A stretch of 64,000 bases of DNA from Agriotes lineatus (GCA_940337035.1 CALNHX010002295.1:120718-184717), one strand, 5' to 3'; shown: positions 16,305-31,549, counted from the stretch's first letter. Made by a program: numbers and translations. Notes: generated by a model not told the origin, from the sequence alone.

Positions 16305-19300
16305 CTTTGGTGACCTTTGAGGTGACCTTTGGTGACCTTTGGGGTGACCTTTGGTGACCTTTGAGGTGACCTTTGGTGACCTTTGAGGTGACCTTTGGTG
16401 ACCTTTGGGGTGACCTTTGGTGACCTTTGAGGTGACCTTTGGTGACTTTTGGGGTGACCTTTGGTGACCTTTGGGGTGACCCTTGGTGACTTTTGGGGTG
16501 ACATTTGGTGACCTTTGGTGACCTTTGGTGACCTTTGGTGACCTTTGGGGTGACCTTTGGTGACCTTTGGGGTGACCTTTGGTGACCTTTGGTGAGCTTT
16601 GGTGACCTTTGGGGGTGACCTTTGGTGACCTTTGGGGTGACCTTTGGTGACCTTTGGTGACCTTTGGGGTGACCTTTGGTGACCTTTGGTCACCTTTGGG
16701 GTGACCTTTGGTGACCTTTGAGGTGACCTTTGGTGACCTTTCTGGTGACCCTTGGTGACCTTTGGGGTGACCTTTGGTGACCTTTGGTGACCTTTGGGGT
16801 GACCTTTGGTGACCTTTGAGGTGACCTTTGGTGACCTTTGGGGTGACCTTTGGTGACCTTTGGTGAGCTTTGGGGTGACCTTTGGTGACCTTTGAGGTGA
16901 CCTTTGGTGATCTTTGGGGTGACCTTTGGTGACCTTTGGAGTGACCTTTGGTGACCTTTGGGGTGACCTTTGGTGACCTTTGGTGACCTTTGGTGACCTT
17001 TGGTGACCTTTAGGGTGACCTTTGGTGACCTTTGGTGACCTTTGGGGTGACCTTTGGTGACCTTTGAGGTGACCTTTGGTGACCTTTGGGGTGACCTTTT
17101 CTGACCTTTGGGGTGACCTTTGGTGACCTTTGGGGTGACCTTTGGTGACCTTTGGTGACCTTTGGTAACCTTTGGTGACCTTTGGGGTGACCTTTGGTGA
17201 CCTTTGATGACCTTTGGGGTGACCATTGGTGACCTTTGGGGTGACCTTTGGTGACCTTTGGGGTGACCTTTGGTGACCTTTGGTGACCTTTGGTGACCTT
17301 TGGTGACCTTTGGTGACCTTTGGTGACCTTTGGTGACTTTTGGGGTGACCTTTGGTGACCTTTCGTGACCTTTGGTGACCTTTGGTGACCTTTGGGGTGA
17401 CCTTTGGTGACCTTTGGGGTGACCTTTGGTGACCTTTGGTGAGCTTTGGGGTGACCTTTGGTGACTTTTGAGGTGACCTTTGGTGACCTTTGGGGTGACC
17501 TTTGGTGACCTTTGGGGTGACCTTTGGTGACCTTTGGGGTGACCTTTGGTGACCTTTGGTGACCTTTGGTGACCTTCGGTGACCTTTGGGGTGACCTTTG
17601 GTGACCTTTGGTGACCTTTGGGGTGACCTGTGGTGACCTTTGAGGTGACCTTTGGTGACCTTTGAGGTGACCTTTGGTGACCTTTGGGGTGACCTTTGGT
17701 GACCTTTGGGGTGACCTTTGGTGACCTTTGGGGTGACCTTTGGTGACCTTTGGTGACCTTTGGTGACCTTTGGTGACCTTTGGGGTGACCTTTGGTGAAC
17801 TTTGGTGACCTTTGGGGTGACCTTTGGTGACCTTTGGGGTGACCTTTGGGGTGACCTTTGGTGACCTTTGGTGACCTTTGGTGACCTTTGGGGTGACCTT
17901 TGGTGACCTTTGGGGTGACCTTTGGTAACCTTTGGGGTGACCTTTGGTGACCTTTGGTGACCTTTGGGGTGACCTTTGGTGACCTTTGGGGTGACCTTTG
18001 GTGACCTTTGGGGTGACCTTTGGTGACCTTTGGGGTGACCTTTGGTGACCTTTGATGACCTTTGGTGCCTTTGGGGTGACCTTTGGTGACTTTTGGGGTG
18101 ACCTTTGGGGTGACCTCTGGTGACCTCTGGTGACCTTTGGTGACCTTTGGTGACCTTTGGTGACCTTTGGGGTGACCTTTGGTGACCTTTGGTCACCTTT
18201 GGGGTGACCTTTGGTGACCTTTGAGGTGACCTTTGGTGACCTTTGAGGTGACCTTTGGTGACCTTTCTGGTGACCTTTGGTGACCTTTGGGGTGACCTTT
18301 GGTGACCTTTGGGGTGACCTTTGGTAACCTTTGGTGACCTTTGGTGACCTTTGGTGAACTTTGAGGTGACCTTTGGTGACCTTTGGGGTGACCTTTGGTG
18401 ACCTTTGGGGTGACCTTTGGTGACCTTTGGGGTGACCTTTGGTGACCTATGGTGACTTTTGGTGACCTTTGGTGACCTTTGGTGACCTTTGGGATGACCT
18501 TTGGTGTCCTTTGGTGACCTTTTGGGTGACCTTTGGTGACCTTTGGGTTGACGTTTGGTGACCTTTGGGGTGACCTTTGGTGACCTTTGGTGACCTTTGG
18601 TGACTTTTGGGGTGATTTTTGGTGACCTTTGGTGACCTTTGGGGTGACCTTTGGTGATATTTGGTGAGCTTTGGTGACCTTTGGTGACCTTTGGGGTGAC
18701 CTTTGGTGACCTTTGGGGTGACCTTTGGTGACCTTTGGTGACCTTTGGTGACCTTTGGGGTGACCTTTGGTGACCTTTGGGGTGACCTTTGGTGACCTTT
18801 GGTGAGCTTTGGGGTGACCTTTGAGGTGTCCTTTGGTGACCTTTGGGGTGACCTTTGGTGAACTTTGGGGTGACCTTTGGTGACCTTTGGGGTGACCTTT
18901 GGTGACCTTTGGTGACCTTTGGTGACCTTTGGTGACCTTTGTTGTGACCTTTGGTGACCTTTGGTGACCTTTGGTGACCTTTGGTGACCTTTGGTGACCT
19001 TTGGTGACCCTTGGTGACCTTTGGGGCGACCTTTGGTGACCTTTCGTGACCTTTGGTGACCTTTGGTGACCTTTGGTGACCTTTGGGGTGACCTTTGGTG
19101 ACCTTTGGGGTGACCTTTGGTGACCTTTGGGGTGACCTTTGGTGACCTTTGGTGAGCTTTGGGGTGACCTTTGGTGACCTTTGAGGTGACCTTTGGTGAC
19201 CTTTGGGGTGACCTTTGGTGACCTTTGGGGTGACCTTTGGTGACCTTTGGGGTGACCTTTGGTGACCTTTGGTGACCTTTGGTGACCTTCGGTGACCTTT

Positions 19301-22300
19301 AGGGTGACCTTTGGTGACCTTTGGTGACGTTTGGGGTGACCTTTGGTGACCTTTGAGGTGACCTTTGGTGACCTTTGAGGTGACCTTTGGTGACCTTTGG
19401 GGTGACCTTTGGTGACCTTTGGGGTGACCTTTGGTGACCTTTGGGGTGACCTTTGGTGACCTTTGGTGACCTTTGGTGACCTTTGGTGACCTTTGGGGTG
19501 ACCTTTGGTGACCTTTGGTGACCTTTGGGGTGACCTTTGGTGACCTTTGGGGTGACCTTTGGAGTGACCTTTGGTGACCTTTGGTGACCTTTGGTGACCT
19601 TTGGGGTGACCTTTGGTGACCTTTGGGGTGACCTTTGGTGACCTTTGGTGACCTTTTAGGTGACCTTTGGTGACCTTTGGGGTGACCTTTGGTGACCTTT
19701 GGTGACCTTTGGTGACCTTTGGGGTGACCTTTGGTGACCTTTGGGGTGACCTTTGGTGACGTTTGGTGAGCTTTGGTGAGCTTTGGTGACCTTTGGTGAC
19801 CTTTGGTGACCTTTGGGGTGACCTTTGGTGACCTTTGATGACCTTTGGTGACCTTTGGGGTGACCTTTGGTGACCTTTGGGGTGACCTTTGGTAACCTTT
19901 GGGGTGACCTTTGGTGACCTTTGGTGACCTTTGGGGTGACCTTTGGTGAGCTTTGGTGACCTTTGGTGACCTTTGGTGACCTTTTGGGTGACCTTTGGTG
20001 ACCTTTGGTGACCTTTGGGGTGACCTTTGGTGACCTTTGAGGTGACCTTTGTTGACCTTTGGGGTGACCTTTGGTGACCTTTGGGGTGACCTTTGGTGAC
20101 CTTTGGGGTGACCTTTGGTGACCTTTGGTGACCTTTCGGGTGACCTTTGGTGACCTTTGGTGACCTTTGGTGACCTTTGGTGACCTTTGGTGACCTTTGG
20201 GGTGACGTTTGGTGACCTTTGGTGACCTTTGGTGACCTTTGGTAACCTTTGGGGTGACCTTTGGTGACCTTTGGTGACCTTTGGGGTGACCTTTGGTGAC
20301 CTTTGAGGTGACCTTTGGTGACCTTTGTGGTGACCTTTGGTGACCTTTGGGGTGACCTTTGGTGACCTTTGGGGTGACCTTTGGTGACCTTTGGGGTGAC
20401 CTTTGGTGACCTTTGGTGACCTTTGGTGACCTTTGAGGTGACCTTTGGTGACCTTTGGGGTGACCTTTGGTGACCTTTGGGGTGACCTTTGGTGACCTTT
20501 GGGGTGACCTTTGGTGACCTTTGGGGTGACCTTTGGTGACCTTTGGTTACCTTTGGTGACCTTTGGTAACCTTTGGTGTGACCTTTGGTGACCTTTGGTG
20601 ACCTTTGGGGTGACCTTTGGTGACCTTTGGGGTGACCTTTGGTGACCTTTGGGGTGACCTTTGGTGACCTTTGGTGACCTTTGGGGTGACCTTTGGTGAC
20701 CTTTGGGGTGACCTTTGGTGATCTTTGTAGTGACCTTTGGTGACCTTTGGGGTGACCTTTGGTGACCTTTGGTGACCTTTGGTGACCTTTGGTGACCTTT
20801 GGGGTGACCTTTGGTGACCTTTGGGGTGACCTTTGGTGACCTTTGGTGACCTTTGGTGACCTTTGGTGACCTTTGGTGACCTTTGGTGACCTTTGGGGTG
20901 ACCTTTGGTGACCTTTCGTGACCTTTGGTGACCTTTGGTGACCTTTGGTGACCTTTGGTGACCTTTGGTGACCTTTGGGGTGACCTTTGGTGACCTTTGG
21001 TGACCTTTGGTGACCTTTGGGGTGACCTTTGGTGACCTTTGGGGTGACCTTTGGGGTGACCTTTGGTGACCTTTGGTGACCTTTGGTGACCTTTGGGGTG
21101 ACCTTTGGTGACCTTTGGGGTGACCTTTGGTAACCTTTGGGGTGACCTTTGGTGACCTTTGGTGACCTTTGGGGTGACCTTTGGTGACCTTTGGGGTGAC
21201 TTTTGGTGACCTTTGGGGTGACCTTTGGGGTGACCTTTGGTGACCTTTGATGACCTTTGGTGACCTTTGGGGTGACCTTTGGTGACCTTTGGGGTGACTT
21301 TTGGGGTGACCTCTGGTGACCTCTGGTGACCTTTGGTGACCTTTGGTGACCTTTGGTGACCTTTGGGGTGACCTTTGGTGACCTTTGGTCACCTTTGGGG
21401 TGACCTTTGGTGACCTTTGAGGTGACCTTTGGTGACCTTTCTGGTGACCTTTGGTGACCTTTGGGGTGACCTTTGGTGACCTTTGGGGTGACCTTTGGTA
21501 ACCTTTGGTGACCTTTGGTGACCTTTGGTGAACTTTGAGGTGACCTTTGGTGACCTTTGGGGTGACCTTTGGTGACCTTTGGGGTGACCTTTGGTGACCT
21601 TTGGGGTGACCTTTGGTGACCTATGGTGACTTTTGGTGACCTTTGGTGACCTTTGGTGACCTTTGGGATGACCTTTGGTGTCCTTTGGTGACCTTTTGGG
21701 TGACCTTTGGTGACCTTTGGGGTGACGTTTGGTGACCTTTGGGGTGACCTTTGGTGACCTTTGGTGACCTTTGGTGACTTTTGGGGTGATTTTTGGTGAC
21801 CTTTGGTGACCTTTGGTGACCTTTGGTGACCTTTGGGGTAACCTTTGGAGATATTTGGTGAGCTTTGGTGACCTTTGGTGACCTTTGGGGTGACCTTTGG
21901 TGACCTTTGGGGTGACCTTTGGTGACCTTTGGTGACCTTTGGTGACCTTTGGGGTGACCTTTGGTGACCTTTGGGGTGACCTTTGGTGACCTTTGGTGAG
22001 CTTTGGGGTGACCTTTGAGGTGTCCTTTGGTGACCTTTGGGGTGACCTTTGGTGAACTTTGGGGTGACCTTTGGTGACCTTTGGGGTGACCTTTGGTGAC
22101 CTTTGGTGACCTTTGGTGACCTTTGGTGACCTTTGTTGTGACCTTTGGTGACTTTTGGTGACCTTTGGTGACCTTTGGTGACCTTTGGTGACCTTTGGTG
22201 ACCTTTGGTGACTTTTGGTGACCTTTGGGGTGACCTTTGGTGACCTTTCGTGACCTTTGGTGACCTTTGGTGACCTTTGGTGACCTTTGGGGTGACCTTT

Positions 22301-25300
22301 GGTGACCTTTGGGGTGACCTTTGGTGACCTTTGGTGAGCTTTGGAGTGACCTTTGGTGACCTTTGAGGTGACCTTTGGTGACCTTTGGGGTGACCTTTAG
22401 TGACCTTTGGGGTGACCTTTGGTGACCTTTGGGGTGACCTTTGGTGACCTTTGGTGACCTTTGGTGACCTTCGGTGACCTTTGGGGTGACCTTTGGTGAC
22501 CTTTGGTGACCTTTGGGGTGACCTTTGGTGACCTTTGAGGTGACCTTTGGTGACCTTTGAGGTGACCTTTGGTGACCTTTGGGGTGACCTTTGGTGACCT
22601 TTGGGGTGACCTTTGGTGACCTTTGGGGTGACCTTTGGTGACCTTTGGTGACCTTTGGTGACCTTTGGGGTGACCTTTGGTGACCTTTGGGGTGACCTTT
22701 GGTGACCTTTGGTGACCTTTTAGGTGACCTTTGGTGACCTTTGGGGTGACCTTTGGTGACCTTTGGTGACCTTTGGTGACCTTTGGGGTGACCTTTGGTG
22801 ACCTTTGGGGTGACCTTTGGTGACCTTTGGTGAGCTTTGGTGAGCTTTGGTGACCTTTGGTGACCTTTGGTGACCTTTGGGGTGACCTTTGGTGACCTTT
22901 GATGACCTTTGGTGACCTTTGGGGTGACCTTTGGTGACCTTTGGGGTGACCTTTGGTAACCTTTGGGGTGACCTTTGGTGACCTTTGGTGACCTTTGGGG
23001 TGACCTTTGGTGAGCTTTGGTGACCTTTGGTGACCTTCGGTGACCTTTTGGGTGACCTTTGGTGACCTTTGGTGACCTTTGGGGTGACCTTTGGTGACCT
23101 TTGAGGTGACCTTTGTTGACCTTTGGGGTGACCTTTGGTGACCTTTGGGGTGACCTTTGGTGACCTTTGGGGTGACCTTTGGTGACCTTTGGTGACCTTT
23201 CGGGTGACCTTTGGTGACCTTTGGTGACCTTTGGTGACCTTTGGTGACCTTTGGGGTGACGTTTGGTGACCTTTGGTGACCTTTGGTGACCTTTGGTAAC
23301 CTTTGGGGTGACCTTTGGTGACCTTTGGTGACCTTTGGGGTGACCTTTGGTGACCTTTGAGGTGACCTTTGGTGACCTTTGGGGTGACCTTTGGTGACCT
23401 TTGGGGTGACCTTTGGTGACCTTTGGGGTGACCTTTGGTGACCTTTGGGGTGACCTTTGGTGACCTTTGGTGACCTTTGGTGACCTTTGGTGACCTTTGA
23501 GGTGACCTTTGGTGACCTTTGGGGTGACCTTTGGTGACCTTTGGGGTGACCTTTGGTGACCTTTGGGGTGACCTTTGGTGACCTTTGGGGTGACCTTTGG
23601 TGACCTTTGGTTACCTTTGGTGACCTTTGATGACCTTTGGTGTGACCTTTGGTGACCTTTGGTGACCTTTGGGGTGACCTTTGGTGACCTTTGGGGTGAC
23701 CTTTGGTGACCTTTGGGGTGACCTTTGGTGACCTTTGGGGTGACCTTTGGTGACCTTTGGTGACCTTTGGTGACCTTTGGTGACCTTTGGGGTGACCTTT
23801 GGTGACCTTTGGGGTGACCTTTGGTGACCTTTGAGGTGACCTTTGGTGACCTTTGTTGACCTATGGTGACCTTTGGTGACCTTTGGGGTGACCTTTAGTG
23901 ACCTTTGGGGTGACCTTTGGTGACCTTTGGTGACCTTTGGTGACCTTTGGTGACCTTTGGGGTGACCGTTGGTGACCTTTGGTGACCTTTGGGGTGACCT
24001 TTGGTGACCTTTGAGGTGACCTTTGGTGACCTTTGTTGACCTATGGTGACCTTTGGTGACCTTTGGGGTGACCGTTGGTGACCTTTGGTGACCTTTGGGG
24101 TGATCTTTGGTGACCTTTGGGGTGACCTTTGGTGACCTTTGTTGACCTTTGGTGACCTTTGGTGACCTTTGGGGTGACCTTTGGTGACCTTTGTTGACCT
24201 TTGGTGACCTTTGGTGACCTTTGGGGTGACCGTTGGTGACCTTTGGTGACCTTTGGGGTGACCTTTGGTGACCTTTGGTGACCTTTGGGGTGACCTTTGG
24301 TGACCTTTGGTGACCTTTGGTGACCTTTGGTGACCTTTGGGGTGACCGTTGGTGACCTTTGGTGACCTTTGGGGTGACCTTTGGTGACCTTTGAGGTGAC
24401 CTTTGGTGACCTTTGGGGTGACTTTTGGTGACCTTTGGGGTGACCCTTGGTGACCTTTGGGGTGACCTTTGGTGACCTTTGGTGACCTTTGGTGACCTTT
24501 GGGGTGACCTTTGGTGACCTTTGGGGTGACCTTTGGTGACCTTTGGTGACCTTTGGTGACCTTTGGTGACCTTTGGTTACCTTTGGGGGTGACCTTTGGT
24601 GACCTTTGGGATGACCTTTGGTGACCTTTGGTGACCTTTGGTGACCTTTGGTGACCTTTGGTGACCTTTGGGGTGACCTTTGGTGACCTTTGGGGTGACC
24701 TTTGGTGACCTTTGGTGACCTTTGGGGTGACCTTTGGTGACCTTTGGGGTGACCTTTGGTGACCTTTGGTGACGTTTGGTGACCTTTGGTGACCTTTGGG
24801 GTGACCTTTGGTGACCTTTGGGGTGACCTTTGGTGACCTTTGGTGACCTTTGGGGTGACCTTTGGTGACCTTTGGTGACCTTTGGGGTGACCTTTGGTGA
24901 CCTTTGGGGTGACCTTTGGTGACCTTTGGGGTGACCTTTGGTGACCTTTGGGGTGACCTTTGGTGACCTTTGGTGACCTTTGGTGACCTTTGGTGACCTT
25001 TGGGGTGACCTTTGGTAACCTTTGGTGACCTTTGGTGACCTTTGGTGTCCTTTGGTGACCTTTGGTGACCTTTGGTGACCTTTGGGGTGACCCTTGGTGA
25101 CCTTTGGTAACCTTTGGTGACCTTTGGTGACCTTTGGGGTAACCTTTGGTGACCTTTGGTGACCTTTGGTGACCTTTGGGGTGACCTTTGGTGACCTTTG
25201 GTGACCTTTGGTGAGCTTTGGTGACCTTTGGTGACCTTTGGGGTGACCTTTGGTGACCTTTGGGGTGACTTTTTGTGACCTTTGGTGACCTTTGGTGACC

Positions 25301-28300
25301 TTTGGTGACCTTTGGGGTGACCTTTGGTGACCTTTGGTGAGCTTTGGGGTGACCTTTGGTGACCTTTGAGGTGACCTTTGGTGATCTTTGGGGTGACCTT
25401 TGGTGACCTTTGGAGTGACCTTTGGTGACCTTTGGGGATACCTTTGGTGACCTTTGGTGACCTTTGGTTACCTTTGAGGTGACCTTTGGTGACCTTTGGG
25501 GTGACCTTTTCTGACCTTTGGGGTGACCTTTGGTGACCTTTGAGTTGACCTTTGGTGACCTTTGTTGACCTATGGTGACCTTTGGTGACCTTTGGGGTGA
25601 CCTTTGGTGACCTTTGGGGTGACCTTTGGTGACCTTTGGTGACCTTTGGTGACCTTTGGTGACCTTTGGGGTGACCGTTGGTGACCTTTGGTGACCTTTG
25701 GGGTGACCTTTGGTGACCTTTGAGGTGACCTTTGGTGACCTTTGTTGACCTATGGTGACCTTTGGTGACCTTTGGGGTGACCGTTGTTGACCTATGGTGA
25801 CCTTTGGTGACCTTTGGGGTGACCGTTGGTGACCTTTGGTGACCTTTGGGGTGATCTTTGGTGACCTTTGGGGTGACCTTTGGTGACCTTTGTTGACATT
25901 TGGTGACCTTTGGTGACCTTTGGGGTGACCTTTGGTGACCTTTGATGACCTTTGGTGACCTTTGGTGACCTTTGGGGTGACCGTTGGTGACCTTTGGTGA
26001 CCTTTGGGGTGACCTTTGGTGACCTTTGGTGACCTTTGGGGTGACCTTTGGTGACCTTTGGTGACCTTTGGTGACCTTTGGTGACCTTTGGGGTGACCGT
26101 TGGTGACCTTTGGTGACCTTTGGGGTGACCTTTGGTGACCTTTGAGGTGACCTTTGGTGACCTTTGGGGTGACTTTTGGTGACCTTTGGGGTGACCCTTG
26201 GTGACCTTTGGGGTGACCTTTGGTGACCTTTGGTGACCTTTGGTGACCTTTGGTGACCTTTGGGGTGACCTTTGGTGACCTTTGGGGTGACCTTTGGTGA
26301 CCTTTGGTGACCTTTGGTGACCTTTGGTGACCTTTGGTGACCTTTGGGGGTGACCTTTGGTGACCTTTGGTGACCTTTGGGGGTGACCTTTGGTGACCTT
26401 TGGGATGACCTTTGGTGACCTTTGGTGACCTTTGGTGACCTTTGGTGACCTTTGGTGACCTTTGGGGTGACCTTTGGGGACCTTTGGGGTGACCTTTCGT
26501 GACCTTTGGTGACCTTTGGGGTGACCTTTGGTGACCTTTGAGGTGACCTTTGGTGACCTTTGGTGACGTTTGGTGCACTTTGGTGACCTTTGGGGTGACC
26601 TTTGGTGACCTTTGGGGTGACCTTTGGTGACCTTTGGTGACCTTTGGGGTGACCTTTGGTGACCTTTGGTGACCTTTGGGGTGACCTTTGGTGACCTTTG
26701 GGGTGACCTTTGGTGACCTTTGGGGTGACCTTTGGTGACCTTTGGGGTGACCTTTGGTGACCTTTGGTGACCTTTGGTGACCTTTGGTGACCTTTGGGGT
26801 GACCTTTGGTAACCTTTGGTGACCTTTGGTGACCTTTGGTGTCCTTTGGTGACCTTTGGTGACCTTTGGTGACCTTTGGGGTGCCCTTTGGTGACCTTTG
26901 GTAACCTTTGGTGACCTTTGGTGACCTTTGGGGTGACCTTTGGTGACCTTTGGTGACCTTTGGTGACTTTTGGGGTGACCTTTGGTGACCTTTGGTGACC
27001 TTTGGTGAGCTTTGGTGACCTTTGGTGACCTTTGGGGTGACTTTTTGTGACCTTTGGTGACCTTTGGTGACTTTTGGTGACCTTTGGGGTGACCTTTGGT
27101 GACCTTTGGTGAGCTTTGGGGTGACCTTTGGTGACCTTTGAGGTGACCTTTGGTGATCTTTGGGGTGACCTTTGGTGACCTTTGGAGTGACCTTTGGTGA
27201 CCTTTGGGGTGACCTTTGGTGACCTTTGGTGACCTTTGGTGACCTTTGGTGACCTTTAGGGTGACCTTTGGTGACCTTTGGTGACCTTTGGGGTGACCTT
27301 TGGTGACCTTTGAGGTGACCTTTGGTGACCTTTGGGGTGACCTTTTCTGACCTTTGGGGTGACCTTTGGTGACCTTTGGGGTGACCTTTGGTGACCTTTG
27401 GTGACCTTTGGTAACCTTTGGTGACCTTTGGGGTGACCTTTGGTGACCTTTGATGACCTTTGGGGTGACCATTGGTGACCTTTGGGGTGACCTTTGGTGA
27501 CCTTTGGGGTAACCTTTGGTGACCTTTGGTGACCTTTGGTGACCTTTGGTGACCTTTGGGGTGACCTTTGGTGACCTTTGGGGTGACCTTTGGTGACCTT
27601 TGGTGACCTTTGGGGTGACCTTTGGTGACCTTTGGGGTGACCTTTGGTGACCTTTGGGGTGACCTTTGGTGACCTTTGGTGACCTTTGGGGTGACCTTTG
27701 GTGACCTTTGGTGACCTTTGGTGACCTTTGGTGACCTTTGGGGTGACCTTCGGTGACCTTTGGTGACTTTTGGGGTGACCTTTGGTGACCTTTGGGGTGA
27801 CCTTTGGTGACCGTTGGGGTGACCTTTGGTGAAATTTGGGGTGACCTTTGGTGACCTTTGGTGACCTTTGGTGACCTTTGGTGACCTTTGGGGTAACCTT
27901 TGGTGACCTTTGGGGTGACCTTTGGTGACCTTTGGGGTGACCTTTGGTGACCTTTGGTGACCTTTGGTGACCTTTGGTGACCTTTGGGGTGACCTTTGGT
28001 GACCTTTGGGGTGACCTTTGGTGACCTTTGGTGACCTTTGGTGACCTTTGGTGACCTTTGGAGTGACCTTTGGTGACCTTTGGGGTGACCTTTGGTGACC
28101 TTTGGTGACCTTTGGGGTGACCTTTGGTGACCTTTGGTGACCTTTGGGGTGACCTTTGGTGACCTTTGTTGACCTTTGGTGACCTTTGGTGACCTTTGGG
28201 GTGACCGTTGGTGACCTTTGGTGACCTTTGGGGTGACCTTTGGTGACCTTTGAGGTGACCTTTGGTGACCTTTGTTGACCTTTGGTGACCTTTGGTGACC

Positions 28301-29541
28301 TTTGGGGTGACCGTTGGTGACCTTTGGTGACCTTTGGTGACCTTTGGTGACCTATGGAGTGACCTTTGGTGACCTTTGGGGTGACCTTTGGTGACCTTTG
28401 GTGACCTTTGGGGTGACCTTTGGTGACCTTTGGTGACCTTTGGGGTGACCTTTGTTGACCTTTGGTGACCTTTGGTGACCTTTGGTGACCTTTGGTGACC
28501 TTTGGTGACCTTTGGAGTGACCTTTGGTGACCTTTGGGGTGACCTCTGGTGACCTTTGGTGACCTTTGTAGTGACCTTTGGGGACCTTTGGTGAGCTTTG
28601 CTGACCTTTGGTGACCTTTGGGGTGACCTTTGGTGACCTTTGGTGACCTTTGGGGTGACCTTTGATGACCTTTGGTGAGCTTTGCTGACTTTTGGTGACC
28701 TTTGGGGTGACCTTTGGTGACCTTTGGGGTGACCTTTGGTGACCTTTGGTGACCTTTGGTGACCTTTGGTGACCTTTGGAGTGACCTTTGGTGACCTTTG
28801 GGGTGACCTTTGGTGACCTTTGGTGACCTTTGGGGTGACCTTTGGTGACCTTTGGTGACCTTTGGGGTGACCTTTGGTGACCTTTGAGGTGACCTTTGGT
28901 GACCTTTGTTGACCTTTGGTGACCTTTGGTGACCTTTGGTGACCTTTGGTGACCTTTGGTAACCTTTGGTGACCTTTGGTGACCTTTGGAGTGACCTTTG
29001 GTGACCTTTGGGGTGACCTTTGGTGACCTTTGGTGACCTTTGGGGTGACCTTTGGTGACCTTTGGTGACCTTTGGGGTGACCTTTGGTGACCTTTGCTGA
29101 CCTTTGGTGACCTTTGGTGACCTTTGGGGTGACCGTTGGTGACCTTTGGTGACCTTTGGGGTGACCTTTGGTGACCTTTGAGGTGACCTTTGGTGACCTT
29201 TGTTGACCTTTGGTGACCTTTGGTGACCTTTGGGGTGACCGTTGGTGACCTTTGGTGACCTTTGGGGTGACCTTTGGTGACCTTTGGGGTGACCTTTGGT
29301 GACCTTTGTTGACCTTTGGTGACCTTTGGTGACCTTTGGGGTGACCTTTGGTGACCTTTGTTGACCTTTGGTGACCTTTGGTGACCTTTGGGGTGACCGT
29401 TGGTGACCTTTGGTGACCTTTGGGGTGACTTTTGGTGACCTTTGGTGACCTTTGGGGTGACCTTTGATGACCTTTGGTGACCTTTGGTGACCTTTGGGGT
29501 GACCGTTGGTGACCTTTGAGGTGACCTTTGGTGACCTTTGG

Positions 29542-29547
29542 GGTGAC
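29542..29547. other. Putative empty insertion site 1
   Basis: A single GGTGAC where the array to the left matches the element's left flank (43990-44084 pattern, with GATGACC, CCGTTGG and GAGG landmarks) and the array to the right matches the element's right flank (16305 onward, with CTTTTGGGG, CCCTTGG and ACATTTGG landmarks). The 13,243-bp offset to the right flank of copy 1 stays constant to the GGTCACC at about 29933/16690. Confidence 0.8.
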
Positions 29548-31549
29548 CTTTGGTGACCTTTGAGGTGACCTTTGGTGACCTTTGGGGTGACCTTTGGTGA
29601 CCTTTGAGGTGACCTTTGGTGACCTTTGAGGTGACCTTTGGTGACCTTTGGGGTGACCTTTGGTGACCTTTGAGGTGACCTTTGGTGACTTTTGGGGTGA
29701 CCTTTGGTGACCTTTGGGGTGACCCTTGGTGACTTTTGGGGTGACATTTGGTGACCTTTGGTGACCTTTGGTGACCTTTGGTGACCTTTGGGGTGACCTT
29801 TGGTGACCTTTGGGGTGACCTTTGGTGACCTTTGGTGAGCTTTGGTGACCTTTGGGGGTGACCTTTGGTGACCTTTGGGGTGACCTTTGGTGACCTTTGG
29901 TGACCTTTGGGGTGACCTTTGGTGACCTTTGGTCACCTTTGGGGTGACCTTTGGTGACCTTTGAGGTGACCTTTGGTGACCTTTCTGGTGACCCTTGGTG
30001 ACCTTTGGGGTGACCTTTGGTGACCTTTGGGGTGACCTTTGGTGACCTTTGTTGACCTTTGGTGACCTTTGGTGACAGTTGGTGACCTTTGGTGACCTTT
30101 GGGGTGACCTTTGGTGACCTTTGGGGTGACCTTTGGTGACCTTTGTTGACCTTTGGTGACCTTTGGTGACCTTTGGGGTGACCTTTGGTGACCTTTGTTG
30201 ACCTTTGGTGACCTTTGGTGACCTTTGGTGACCTTTGGTGACCTTTGGTGACCTTTGGTGACCTTTGGGGTGACCTTTGGTGACCTTTGGTCACCTTTGG
30301 GGTGACCTTTGGTGACCTTTGAGGTGACCTTTGGTGACCTTTCTGGTGACCCTTGGTGACCTTTGGGGTGACCTTTGGTGACCTTTGGGGTGACCTTTGG
30401 TGACCTTTGTTGACCTTTGGTGACCTTTGGTGACCGTTGGTGACCTTTGGTGACCTTTGGGGTGACCTTTGGTGACCTTTGGGGTGACCTTTGGTGACCT
30501 TTGTTGACCTTTGGTGACCTTTGGTGACCTTTGGGGTGACCTTTGGTGACCTTTGTTGACCTTTGGTGACCTTTGGTGACCTTTGGTGACCTTTGGTGAC
30601 CTTTGGTGACCTTTGGTGACCTTTGGGGTGACCTTTGGTGACCTTTGGTGACCTTTGGTGACCTTTGGGGTGACCTTTGGTGACCTTTGGGGTGACCTTT
30701 GGGGTGACCTTTGGTGACCTTTGGTGACCTTTGGTGACCTTTGGGGTGACCTTTGGTGACCTTTGGGGTGACCTTTGGTAACCTTTGGGGTGACCTTTGG
30801 TGACCTTTGGTGACCTTTGGGGTGACCTTTGGTGACCTTTGGGGTGACCTTTGGTGACCTTTGGGGTGACCTTTGGTGACCTTTGGGGTGACCTTTGGTG
30901 ACCTTTGATGACCTTTGGTGACCTTTGGGGTGACCTTTGGTGACCTTTGGGGTGACTTTTGGGGTGACCTCTGGTGACCTCTGGTGACCTTTGGTGACCT
31001 TTGGTGACCTTTGGTGACCTTTGGGGTGACCTTTGGTGACCTATGGTCACCTTTGGGGTGACCTTTGGTAACCTTTGAGGTGACCTTTGGTGACCTTTCT
31101 GGTGACCTTTGGTGACCTTTGGGGTGACCTTTGGTGCCCTTTGGGGTGACCTTTGGTGACCTTTGGGGTGACCTTTGGTGACCTTTGGTTACCTTTGGTG
31201 ACCTTTGGTGACCTTTGGGATGACTTTTGGTGACCTTTGGTGACCTTTGGGGTGACCTTTGGTGACCTTTGGGGTGACCTTTGGTGACCTTTGGTGACCT
31301 TTGGTGACCTTTGGTGACCTTTGGGGTGACATTTGGTGACCTTTGGGGTGACCTTTGGTGACCTTTGGTGACCTTTGGGGTGACCTTTGGTGACCTTTGG
31401 GGTGACCTTTGGTGACCTTTGGGGTTTCCTTTGGTGACCTTTGGTGACCTTTGGTGACCTTTGGTGACCTTTGGGGTGACCTTTGGTAACTTTTGGTGAC
31501 CTTTGGTGACCTTTGGTGACCTTTGGTGACCTTTGGTGACCTTTGGGGT

